Shown in pieces: positions 25,346 to 33,873 of a stretch of 64,000 nt of DNA (the stretch's first letter is position 1; every line of letters starts with the position of its first letter). The translations under genes were made by a program, and so were the position numbers. The notes beneath the pieces are model-generated. The model searched no databases and was not told the DNA's origin. It was given only the letters and a program-made list of their open reading frames with translations. The stretch is from Pedobacter ginsenosidimutans (GTDB taxonomy: Bacteria > Bacteroidota > Bacteroidia > Sphingobacteriales > Sphingobacteriaceae): NCBI RefSeq assembly GCF_001442625.1, contig NZ_LMZQ01000014.1, positions 1 through 64,000 on the forward strand, given 5' to 3'.

Positions 25346-27841
25346 TTATTGTATTTCCAACTGGTTAATTACCAAGCCCGGATCGAGCATATAAATTTTC
25401 ACAGTCGATTTACCTGTTTTATTAATCTCGTGTTTGGTTATGCCCGATGCATAACCCTGTAATACATTCTGTTTCCAGATATTATTTTCTGAAGCCGGAG
25501 AAATATTAATGACCTGCGGCTTGTCGTTATTTACAGAAACAGCATAACGCACTTTAATACCATTATTAACGCCCTGGGTAGGTAAACATTTCACTTCGAT
25601 CTGGTGTTCGCCTTGTGTGTTGAAATCAACTTCGTAAATAGTAAAGGCGGCATTTTGAAGCGCTGTTTCCCCGAATGGCTTAAAAGTAAAAGGATAAAGA
25701 GAAATACCATCACCACCTAAACCAAGTCCTTTTAGGGTTTGTAAAGATAGACCCTTCGGCACTGATTTCTCGACATATTTAGCCGCACCTACAATAATTT
25801 TATTTTCAGATTTAGTGGCAATGCCTGATGATTTCGCCGTTACAGAATCGGCCACTTTAGGCATTTTAAAAACGGCTAAATCGCGTGGTTTCCAGCTCAT
25901 CATTCCGTTCCATTTGCCGCCTGCAATTTCTTCATTGTATTTTTTGGTAATCAACTGGATCTGCTCAAAAGCAGCTTTTGATTTTTTCGAATAAGTTAAG
26001 GCCGATTGATCGCCGTTTGCGGCTAAAAACAGACTTTTCTTTGCGTATAAAATCTTCTGGTTCATCAGCATGGCACCTTCAACAGGATACATAATCAATT
26101 CAAAATAAGCATCTTTCAAACGTGCTGGCATCTGATCATTTAAGCTTTTAGCTTGGTCATAAATCTTTTGATAAGCATCCAAACGTTCTTCGGCCTGGGC
26201 ATCGGTAAAATTAACACTGGCCATATGCTCTGGCTTAGCAGCATGCGCCAAGCGGTAATAAACAGCCTTTATTTCGGCAATGGGTTTTGCAAATTTGGCA
26301 CCGAAAGTCTCAGCAGCCCAGCTTTCGGCATAATTATCCGCATTTTCGGGTTTCCATTGGTTTACATTCCAGGCCAAATCCATGGCAAACTGCGTTTCCA
26401 TTTCGGCAGGCTTAATATCACCCACATTTATCACCCAAAGGCGGTCGGCTTTATACTGGTAAGCTTTGCTTAACTCGTACGAAATCAACGATGGAGAAAT
26501 TGAAGAAAGCCACAAATAATCTTGCGGCGCACCCCAATAAGAAATATGATAATACACCCCGCTTCCACCCGAGCGTTTTTGCTCTTCAGGGTTCGAAAGC
26601 TGGCGGATATAACCATGATTATCGTCGGCCCAAACGATCGTTACGTCATCAGGCAGTTTTAATCCGGCCTGATATAAGGAAAGAACCTCTTTGTAAGGGC
26701 AAAAAATCTGCGGAATTGAACTCACAGGCTTTGTAATGTTTTTACTCAAAATCGTTCTTTGGTCGGCAATCACTTCTCCCAGCAGTTTTACCTTTGCATT
26801 TTTATCCTTTGGACCCGGCATGCTGCCATCGTGAATACCGCGCATCCCCACAGTATAAATCGATTCGTAATTTTTTGCCTGTTTTACACGGTCGGTCCAA
26901 TAGTTTGCAATTTCATTTTTATTCAGATCATAACGCCATTCGCCTGGTTTTTTACCGTATTCGTGCTCAAAATTCTCTGCCCATTCGAAAACATTATTCC
27001 GCAGCATGGGTTCGCAGTGACTGGAACCTAAAACTATGGCATATTTATCGGCCATTACCGGATTGTTGGCATAGTAATAAAAGGCTTTGGTTGAAGGATG
27101 CATGCCCGGCCAGATGTAATTAGCTTTTAGCCTGAGCAGCAGCTCGAATATTTTGGTATAGGTTTTTGGGCCGATATCTTTCACATCGGTATCCATCATT
27201 TTAGCGGCCCAGGGCTGAATGCCCCAATCTTCATCATTGATAAAAATACCGCGGTATTTAACCGATGGTGATTCTACCAAAGGCTGACCAGCTTTTACGT
27301 ATAACGATTTTTTTGTTGCCGGTTTCACATCCGCCCACCAACATAGCGGGGATACCCCAAGCATCCGCGAAAGTTGAAAAACGCCATAAGCAGTCCCACG
27401 TCTATCACTACCGGCAATTACCAATGCTCTTTTCACGCCTTTTAAGGGATTTTCGATCACTGAAACAGAAAAAGTTTCCCATTTGCCTGCTAAAGCAATC
27501 CTATTGATTTTCCCAGTTTTAACCAATTGATCGATGTAAAGCGACTGCCCCATGGTACCGATAATGATGGAATAAGTACTTAAAGCAGGATTACTTTTCA
27601 AAACCTGGCTTGTTGTCCCTGTTAATAAATGAATATCGTCTTTAAACGCTTCGGCAGCGATACCAACAACTTCGGCATCTTTTTCATCGATGTAAATTGA
27701 TGCTGCTTTTCCTCCATCCACAATCGGGAAAGATGAAACACTGTTAATTTCAGAAACAGCAATGCCCGCCCTTTGCGCCATATTTTGTTTGGGCAACAAA
27801 AACAACAACATCAATAACGGCCCTAAATTTCTGAAATTCAT
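25346..27841 (-). CDS. Glycoside hydrolase family 115 alpha-glucuronidase
   Basis: This 831-aa secreted enzyme removes (4-O-methyl)-glucuronic acid linked to a polysaccharide such as glucuronoxylan, and some members act on arabinogalactan. A signal peptide spans about 1-22. Family segments are IIIGTMGQSLYIDQL, RGIFINDEDWGIQPWA, LKANYIWPGMHPSTKAF, YTVGMRGIHDGSMPGP and VTIVWADDNHGYIRQL, followed by helical and beta-sandwich C-terminal domains. Its presence in a rhamnogalacturonan locus suggests glucuronic acid-bearing side chains (inference). It lies five bases after the GH105 gene and two bases before GH31, so it is a tightly coupled operon member. Confidence 0.92.
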   Translation of the reverse strand: MNFRNLGPLLMLLFLLPKQNMAQRAGIAVSEINSVSSFPIVDGGKAASIYIDEKDAEVVGIAAEAFKDDIHLLTGTTSQVLKSNPALSTYSIIIGTMGQSLYIDQLVKTGKINRIALAGKWETFSVSVIENPLKGVKRALVIAGSDRRGTAYGVFQLSRMLGVSPLCWWADVKPATKKSLYVKAGQPLVESPSVKYRGIFINDEDWGIQPWAAKMMDTDVKDIGPKTYTKIFELLLRLKANYIWPGMHPSTKAFYYYANNPVMADKYAIVLGSSHCEPMLRNNVFEWAENFEHEYGKKPGEWRYDLNKNEIANYWTDRVKQAKNYESIYTVGMRGIHDGSMPGPKDKNAKVKLLGEVIADQRTILSKNITKPVSSIPQIFCPYKEVLSLYQAGLKLPDDVTIVWADDNHGYIRQLSNPEEQKRSGGSGVYYHISYWGAPQDYLWLSSISPSLISYELSKAYQYKADRLWVINVGDIKPAEMETQFAMDLAWNVNQWKPENADNYAESWAAETFGAKFAKPIAEIKAVYYRLAHAAKPEHMASVNFTDAQAEERLDAYQKIYDQAKSLNDQMPARLKDAYFELIMYPVEGAMLMNQKILYAKKSLFLAANGDQSALTYSKKSKAAFEQIQLITKKYNEEIAGGKWNGMMSWKPRDLAVFKMPKVADSVTAKSSGIATKSENKIIVGAAKYVEKSVPKGLSLQTLKGLGLGGDGISLYPFTFKPFGETALQNAAFTIYEVDFNTQGEHQIEVKCLPTQGVNNGIKVRYAVSVNNDKPQVINISPASENNIWKQNVLQGYASGITKHEINKTGKSTVKIYMLDPGLVINQLEIQ

Positions 27842-27846
27842 TTTAA

Positions 27847-28974
27847 TTACTTTTTAAGCTTGTATACTTCTGTTCCGGCCAATAAGAAACAACCCAGACC
27901 ATAATCTTCAAAATCAGGTACGCTGGTATAACTTACAGGCTGCCCGTCTTTTGGTTCTTTACCTGTACCTTGCATATAACCGATAAAGCCATTTTTTTGA
28001 ACAGCATCTTTGGTCATGGCATTCCAGGCTTTGGTGATGATAGGCAAATAAGTAGCCTTATCTAAAATACCCTGATTTACGCCCCAGGCCATGCCGTATA
28101 CAAATAAAGCAGTGCCCGAAGTTTCTTTACCACCAAAATGTGTCGCATCATGTAAACTTACATTCCAGAAACCATCAGTGCGTTGGATTGGTACCAAAGC
28201 TTTGATCATTTCGTGATAGGTTTTTAAATATTCGTTGCGGTGAACTTCATTTTCAGGGATAATTTCCAATACACGTACCAATGCAGCCACAACCCATCCA
28301 TTTCCTCTGGCCCAATAACAGTCTTCGCCATTTGGTTCTTTATAAGGAGGCACAAAATCTTTATCGCGCCACCAAAGACCATCTTTAGCGTTGTATAAAC
28401 CTCCACCCTCCGTATTTTTGGAATGCATATACATTTTATACATGTAATTGTAGTAGGTGGTATCGTTGTATAATTTACCAAGTTTAGCAAAAACAGGCAT
28501 GCCCATTTGGATCGCATCAATCCATGTCCAATCGTTTACCTTGCCCGATTTGATTACCAGATCGATAGAAGCTTTAATGTCTTTAATGCGTTCGGGTTGT
28601 TTATCAATCAGGTAAAGATCTATATAGGTCTGCCCACAGGCCTGATCGTCGGCATTTTTTGTAGTAATCCCGTTTCTTAAACCCCAATTGTGTTTTTGGC
28701 CCCATTGAACGGCATAATCGTAATATTCTTTTTCAGGATGGATTTTATAAAGATTCATCAATCCTTCGTAATACACGGCTCTTGTCCAGATATTGCTTGG
28801 CCGCTCCCTGTTGGTTATAATCGATTTCCCGGCATCAGGCCACTTATTCATAAAATAAGCGTTAGTAGACTTTAATACTTTTAAAACCTCTTTTTTATTA
28901 GGGATTTTCTGTGCCAAAAGTAGCTGGATAGATATACTGAATATTATTGCAGCGCTGAATATAAATTTCTTCAT
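27847..28974 (-). CDS. Glycoside hydrolase family 105 unsaturated rhamnogalacturonyl hydrolase
   Basis: This 375-aa (alpha/alpha)6-barrel enzyme removes the 4,5-unsaturated galacturonosyl residue left by rhamnogalacturonan lyase, as in YteR/YesR. It has a signal peptide (about 1-21). Family segments include RAVYYEGLMNLY, NADDQACGQTYIDLY (Asp109-Asp110, in the active-site region), WTWIDAIQMGMP, CYWARGNGWVVAALVRVLE and KETSGTALFVYGMAWG. It is 18 bp after the GH2 gene and 5 bp before GH115. It works downstream of the PL11 lyase encoded at 36234-38081 and upstream of the GH106 rhamnosidase. Confidence 0.93.
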   Translation of the reverse strand: MKKFIFSAAIIFSISIQLLLAQKIPNKKEVLKVLKSTNAYFMNKWPDAGKSIITNRERPSNIWTRAVYYEGLMNLYKIHPEKEYYDYAVQWGQKHNWGLRNGITTKNADDQACGQTYIDLYLIDKQPERIKDIKASIDLVIKSGKVNDWTWIDAIQMGMPVFAKLGKLYNDTTYYNYMYKMYMHSKNTEGGGLYNAKDGLWWRDKDFVPPYKEPNGEDCYWARGNGWVVAALVRVLEIIPENEVHRNEYLKTYHEMIKALVPIQRTDGFWNVSLHDATHFGGKETSGTALFVYGMAWGVNQGILDKATYLPIITKAWNAMTKDAVQKNGFIGYMQGTGKEPKDGQPVSYTSVPDFEDYGLGCFLLAGTEVYKLKK

Positions 28975-28992
28975 GGTGGTATTTCGCTTATC

Positions 28993-31896
28993 TTAATTGG
29001 TTTTTGGTTTTGGTTTTAACTCGTCCGGACTATCTTTTGTAAAGGTATCGAACTGAATTTTCGATGGACTTTCGAAGATATCCTTTACAGTATTAAAGGC
29101 CACTTCATATTTTGGATTAAACTGGGCAGACGTCATATATTGCTGCAAACTGAAATAAAGTTGTTGCGCAGCAGGTGCATCTTTTAAATCAGGTGAGAGG
29201 TTGGCACTCGAAACCACTAATTTCCCCTTACCTACTTTTGCTTCGAAAACTAATGCCAAACGGCGGTTTAAAAACCAGGTGTCGATCGGCTGAATTATTG
29301 GCTTAAATCCTGAAGGAAAATCTTCGAGGTTCATCACCTGCGATTTGTTTACGATTTCCCACCACTGCATATCGCTGTGAAAATCTGTCGGAAAGTTGTT
29401 AAAAGCGGCGTGTTTTGGATCACACAAAATACCTAAAGTATGTGGTGGACGCATTTTAAACCACGATGTATTCCAAAAAACAGGCAGAAAAGTTTGCACC
29501 ACTTCCTTCCCTTTCACCACTTTGCCTGCTGCATTGAGAAAGACATTGCCTCCCTCGGCCAAAACGGATTGGGCTTTGTCATCTAAACTGGTGCAGTAAT
29601 ACACATTGCTTTTAACCTGTGGCAATTGTGCAGGGTAAACCCAGAAACTCCAGTCGTTCGCAAATTCAGTTCCATCAATGGTAATCTCCAGTTTTAGTTT
29701 TGTTGCTTTTGTAATACTATTTAATGAAAATTTGATTTCTCCAATGGCAATACAATTGGTAACCGCTAAGGTTTTAGGATTGAAATTACCTTTTGCCACA
29801 TTTGTGCCGCTTTCATCCTTGAGTGTCCACGAGAGTTTTGCATTTTCAATTGGTGCCTTTCCAAAATGTGCCACTTCTACTGCGGCTGCTAAGGTTTCGT
29901 TATTGGTAAAAACAAATTTTGAAACTTTTAGCAAAGGCACTGTGCTGTTAGAAAAACGTTTGAATTCTTTAGTGCTGATATAACCTTTTTCATCCCAAAA
30001 GGCATCTAAAACACCAACAAGTGCTGTTCCCTGTCCTGGATAATCATTTAGCGACAATAACTGATAGCCATTGTAATTCGGCGTTCGCAATGCTTTTTCG
30101 ATTTCATTTTTATAACAAAGGGCTTGTAATTTACCCGAAGCCATTAAAAAATCGTGTCCTTGATCGGCCATGTCGTGGTCTTTAAGATCTTCCTGAAACA
30201 TTTCGAAGTTTTTCGCTCGATAAACACCTGTATATTTTTTTATTTCTTCGAAATTGGGGAAAGCACAATACTGCCCCATTTCGTGTGCTATAAAAGGCAC
30301 TGTAAATTGTTCGATCTGTTTGGCATAGGTTGAAATACTTTCTGGTTTTCTGCCCCAATCTAAACCCCTGGCACCAGCCCTAACCATAAATTCATTATTC
30401 GGAATAACTGGCCAGCTACCACCCACTGATGCCCCAGTATATAATCTTCTTGAATCTTTGGCTTTCCAATAATTATTGAATTTAGTAAGGTACTCCACTT
30501 GTTTGCCACGTGGTTCATTTCCATAGGCCATCATACAAAAGGATGCATAATTGCCATAGTTTTTGGTCATGCGGTTGGTTTCATCATAAATAAACTGATC
30601 AATCGGTTTTCCATCTCCGATAGATGAACCATGATTGGCCCAGCTTGGTCCTTCTGGCTGAAGGTAAAAGCCGATTTGATCTGCAGCAATAAAAGCGGCT
30701 TCTGGCGGACAAAACGAATGGAAACGCATGTGGTTTAATCCATGAGCTTTCGAAATTTTAAAAATGCGTACCCATGCGGCAACATCCATTGATGGATAAC
30801 CTGTTAAAGGAAATTCGCAATTGTTAACGGTGCCGCGTAAAAAAACCGGGCGACCGTTAATTTCAAAAGTTCTGCCTACGGCTTTAAACTCACGCATGCC
30901 AAATTGTAGCTTTTTCTCGTCTTTTTTGCCATCTTTCGATAGTAAAGTTGCTGTTAAACGGTATAATGCCGGATCGAACTCATCCCAGGTGGCTATTTTA
31001 TCGCCCATTGGCAAATTGATTTCCAAAGCACCGTCACCATTTGTAATTTGGTAAGCTGCTGTTACAGGCTTAACCTGAAACGAATTTTTGGTATTGAAAG
31101 TTGTAGCGGCAAGCGTAATTTTTCCGGTAGAGGATTGCTTAGCATTGGCTTTAAGCTGGATTTTAACCTTGGCAGACTTATTTTTTAAATCGGGGTAAAC
31201 CTGAATATCTTCAAAATAAACAGGCGAACCGGCAATTACCTCCATTTTTCCAACTACGCCATTCCAGTTTCCTTGAGTGTGATCGGTTAAACTATGTGAA
31301 TCCTGTCCCACATTTATCGTTTTGATACGGTTATCGATCAATAAAGTGATGGTATGTTTTCCTGCTTTTAGATTTGCCGGGAGTTCGAAATTTTGCGCAA
31401 CTACAAAGGTATACTGCGTTCCGATTTCGATATCATCTATCCAAACCCTTGTTTCTGAATGAGGATATTCTAAAGATAACACCAGTCTTTTACCCTTCCA
31501 ATTGGCAGGAATTTCGATATCTTTTTGATACCATGCAGCACCTGTATAATGTTTGGCGGGAGTTAACCAGAAAGGTATTTTCAGGTTACCTGGTTTACGG
31601 TATTTTTCTAAACGGGGATGAAAAAAGTACGAACTATCGTAAATACTCCCGGTCCATTTTGTTTTGAGGGTAATGTCATCGCCCTTTAAGTTTTCGGCCA
31701 TCGAGCCTGGCAGATTAACTGATTCGGGAAGAACGGTTGAATACCATTTTCCTTTTATACCTTCATCTTTAGCATCCATCTTGAAGCGCCATTTGCCGGC
31801 AAGCGAAATGCTTTGGGCATGTATCTGCGCGATGCTTAAAAATATAAAAGCAATGCCTATCAGCACTTTGAAAACTCGGTTAACCTGTATCTGCAT
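28993..31896 (-). CDS. Glycoside hydrolase family 2 enzyme (first gene of minus-strand operon)
   Basis: This 967-aa secreted protein has a signal peptide (about 1-27) and a GH2 layout: jelly roll (about 30-220; AWYQKDIEIP, ETRVWIDDIEIG), Ig-like domain, and TIM barrel (about 340-640; RPVFLRGTVNNCEFP, LNHMRFHSFCPPEAAF). The likely acid/base is Glu461 in AYGNEPRGK and the likely nucleophile Glu539 in IAHEMGQY. The C-terminal third is beta-rich, with a region resembling a glutamine-amidotransferase-like or accessory fold of uncertain identity. It is not close to classical LacZ, and the specificity is unknown. It follows a CAGGAT-type promoter and leads the operon running down to 18259. Confidence 0.82.
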   Translation of the reverse strand: MQIQVNRVFKVLIGIAFIFLSIAQIHAQSISLAGKWRFKMDAKDEGIKGKWYSTVLPESVNLPGSMAENLKGDDITLKTKWTGSIYDSSYFFHPRLEKYRKPGNLKIPFWLTPAKHYTGAAWYQKDIEIPANWKGKRLVLSLEYPHSETRVWIDDIEIGTQYTFVVAQNFELPANLKAGKHTITLLIDNRIKTINVGQDSHSLTDHTQGNWNGVVGKMEVIAGSPVYFEDIQVYPDLKNKSAKVKIQLKANAKQSSTGKITLAATTFNTKNSFQVKPVTAAYQITNGDGALEINLPMGDKIATWDEFDPALYRLTATLLSKDGKKDEKKLQFGMREFKAVGRTFEINGRPVFLRGTVNNCEFPLTGYPSMDVAAWVRIFKISKAHGLNHMRFHSFCPPEAAFIAADQIGFYLQPEGPSWANHGSSIGDGKPIDQFIYDETNRMTKNYGNYASFCMMAYGNEPRGKQVEYLTKFNNYWKAKDSRRLYTGASVGGSWPVIPNNEFMVRAGARGLDWGRKPESISTYAKQIEQFTVPFIAHEMGQYCAFPNFEEIKKYTGVYRAKNFEMFQEDLKDHDMADQGHDFLMASGKLQALCYKNEIEKALRTPNYNGYQLLSLNDYPGQGTALVGVLDAFWDEKGYISTKEFKRFSNSTVPLLKVSKFVFTNNETLAAAVEVAHFGKAPIENAKLSWTLKDESGTNVAKGNFNPKTLAVTNCIAIGEIKFSLNSITKATKLKLEITIDGTEFANDWSFWVYPAQLPQVKSNVYYCTSLDDKAQSVLAEGGNVFLNAAGKVVKGKEVVQTFLPVFWNTSWFKMRPPHTLGILCDPKHAAFNNFPTDFHSDMQWWEIVNKSQVMNLEDFPSGFKPIIQPIDTWFLNRRLALVFEAKVGKGKLVVSSANLSPDLKDAPAAQQLYFSLQQYMTSAQFNPKYEVAFNTVKDIFESPSKIQFDTFTKDSPDELKPKPKTN

Positions 31897-31937
31897 AGAA
31901 TTGGACGGTTTATTACCGCTGGTATTTGGTTAGGCGG

Positions 31938-31982
31938 TTAAAATAACACAATGTCGGCAGGAAAGCATCCTGTAGTATCCTG
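31938..31982 (-). promoter_or_regulatory. Direct-repeat operator and promoter box for the GH2-to-GH28 operon
   Basis: On the minus strand CAGGAT occurs at 31982-31977 and 31972-31967, with ACTA between them. TATTTTAA, a weaker TAnnTTTG box, starts at 31945, 27 bases after the start of the second repeat. The spacing is identical to the three other sites of this class. The start codon is about 70 bp downstream. Confidence 0.65.
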
Positions 31983-31991
31983 CTCGGTAGC

Positions 31992-32786
31992 TTATTTCAG
32001 GTAGCTATTCAGTTTATTGTTTTTTAATTTCTTTAGGCCTTCTACAACAGCAACTGCATTTAACTTCGCTCCTGCTTCATTGGTGTGCGTATGGTCTTTC
32101 TCGGTAAAAAATGCCTTCACCTCAGTCGCGCTTAAAGCAGCATATTTATCTTTAATGATCTGATTCAATGGAATAAAATCGACTTTTTCGGCCTTTGCAA
32201 CTTCTTCGGCCCAACCTGCATAACTATCGTTGGCTAAAACTATAGCATTATCTTTAACCGGATTGCGCGGAATTGGTGAGCAAACAATCGGCGTTGCTCC
32301 TTTAGCTTTAATATCGCTGATAAATTTGCGCAGGTACCAACCGTAGGTATATACCACTTCCTGCTTTTTCTTGATTGGATTGTAAATTTCCTTACGCTCT
32401 GTTCCGATACCTTTTATGGTACCACGGGCACGGGCGGTATCGTCTAATGGGCTGCTATCGTTATGGCCAAACTGCATCATCACGAAATCGCCTTTTTTTA
32501 CTTTTGCCAAAACAGCATCCCACAAACCATTGGTTTGAAAAGTACGGCTGCTGGTACCGCCAAGTGCATTGTTTTCTACATTGATTTTTTCGGAATTAAA
32601 TAAATCTCCGATAAAACTTCCCCAGCCCCATAAAGCGCCATCGCCTTTGCCTTTTCCGTTTTTAACAGTCGAATCGCCAATGAGGAATAAAGTGGGCTTT
32701 GCCTGCTGTTTTAAGATAATGCAGGAAGAAAAAATAATGAATGTGGTTAAGAGAATTAGATTCAGGTATGATTTAGTTGATTTCAT
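31992..32786 (-). CDS. Rhamnogalacturonan acetylesterase, CE12 (copy 1)
   Basis: This 264-aa SGNH-fold esterase removes acetyl groups from the rhamnogalacturonan backbone so that lyases can act. The N terminus is a signal or lipoprotein-type segment (LNLILLTTFIIFSSCIILK). Blocks seen are LIGDSTVKNG with the catalytic Ser, NNALGGTSSRTF, MMQFGHNDSSP, and EKDHTHTNEAGA with the catalytic Asp-His. It is 111 bp after a second, closely similar CE12 gene (32898-33668). It is probably the last gene of the operon starting at 40528. Confidence 0.92.
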   Translation of the reverse strand: MKSTKSYLNLILLTTFIIFSSCIILKQQAKPTLFLIGDSTVKNGKGKGDGALWGWGSFIGDLFNSEKINVENNALGGTSSRTFQTNGLWDAVLAKVKKGDFVMMQFGHNDSSPLDDTARARGTIKGIGTERKEIYNPIKKKQEVVYTYGWYLRKFISDIKAKGATPIVCSPIPRNPVKDNAIVLANDSYAGWAEEVAKAEKVDFIPLNQIIKDKYAALSATEVKAFFTEKDHTHTNEAGAKLNAVAVVEGLKKLKNNKLNSYLK

Positions 32787-32897
32787 GGTTATTACCTTCG
32801 GGATGATTACACAGATTATTAGATTACTCAGATTGATTTATGGGTGATTTGCTATACTCCTTAGTCTTCGGACACCGGACTTTCGGACCTCCGACTT

Positions 32898-33668
32898 CTA
32901 GTCTTTTAGATACTTTTTCAAATCACAGTCTTTCAATTCCCTGATTCCTTCTACAACAGAGGCAGCGTTAACTTTTGCGCCTTCTAAATTGGTGTGGGTA
33001 TGGTCGCCGGGGAAATACAGTTTTACCTTATCCGGACCAAGCGCATCATATTTATCAGCCGTTATTTTATTCAGGTCTACAAAATAGGCATTTTCTTCTT
33101 TGGCTACATCAGCTGCCCATTTTCCGAAATCGTTATTGGCCCGAAGCACTTTACCATCTTTAAAAATATTTCTGGGGATCATGGAAAGTACAATAGGCGT
33201 AGCACCCTTTGCTTTGGTTTCACGAACAAATTTGCGGATATACCAACCATAAGTATGCACGGTTTCTACTTTTCCATCCGGCCAGGTTAATACTTTGGTT
33301 TCTTCGCCGGTTCCTTTTAATACGCCTCTTCTACCTGCTTTTGTGGTATCAGGAACACTTCCATCATTGTGACCGAATTGCATGGTAACAAAATCACCTG
33401 GTTTTAATGTTTCCAAAACTTTGTCCCATCTGCCCTCCGATAAAAAGGTACGGGTACTTCTTCCGGCCATTGCATTATTCTCTACATGGATTTTTGTCGT
33501 ATCAAATAGGGAAGCAATCGGTGTTCCCCAGCCCCATGTTTCTTTGTTTGAGTTGCGGACTGTAGAATCGCCAATAGTGTGTAATGCGGGTTTGTTGCCT
33601 TTTATAAATGCCGAAGCCAAAAAGATGATGGCTATTGCGGTAAGTAGTTTTATGGGTTTAAGCTTCAT
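32898..33668 (-). CDS. Rhamnogalacturonan acetylesterase, CE12 (copy 2)
   Basis: This 256-aa SGNH esterase has the same role as its neighbour. It has a signal peptide (about 1-23) and blocks TIGDSTVRNS, NNAMAGRSTRTF, TMQFGHNDGS and PGDHTHTNLEGA. The overall likeness to the 31992-32786 protein, including WGWG after block I and YGWYIRKFV, points to a tandem gene duplication that has since diverged. A TGTCAT-type repeat separates it from the GH2 gene upstream. Confidence 0.92.
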   Translation of the reverse strand: MKLKPIKLLTAIAIIFLASAFIKGNKPALHTIGDSTVRNSNKETWGWGTPIASLFDTTKIHVENNAMAGRSTRTFLSEGRWDKVLETLKPGDFVTMQFGHNDGSVPDTTKAGRRGVLKGTGEETKVLTWPDGKVETVHTYGWYIRKFVRETKAKGATPIVLSMIPRNIFKDGKVLRANNDFGKWAADVAKEENAYFVDLNKITADKYDALGPDKVKLYFPGDHTHTNLEGAKVNAASVVEGIRELKDCDLKKYLKD

Positions 33669-33748
33669 TTTATTATTATCAATGTTAACTATTTTATAAA
33701 TGTTATTTATTGTTGTCCTGCATCCTTTGGCAATTTCTCTTCAGGAAC

Positions 33749-33838
33749 TGTCATGTTGAGCTTGTCGAAACACCTCAAAGCATATTTAAAAAATTCTTTC
33801 GACAGGCTCTCCGCAGGAGTCCCTTGGACAGGATGACA
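33749..33838. repeat. Dispersed TGTCAT...ATGACA intergenic repeat
   Basis: The element begins TGTCATGTTGAGCTTGTCGAA, has TTCGACAGGCTC internally and ends GGATGACA, so its ends are inverted. Related elements occur at 45631-45684 and 57424-57492. It lies between the GH2 and CE12 genes. Confidence 0.75.
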
Positions 33839-33873
33839 AATCTATATTTATTACACAGTCTCAAAGACCGACA

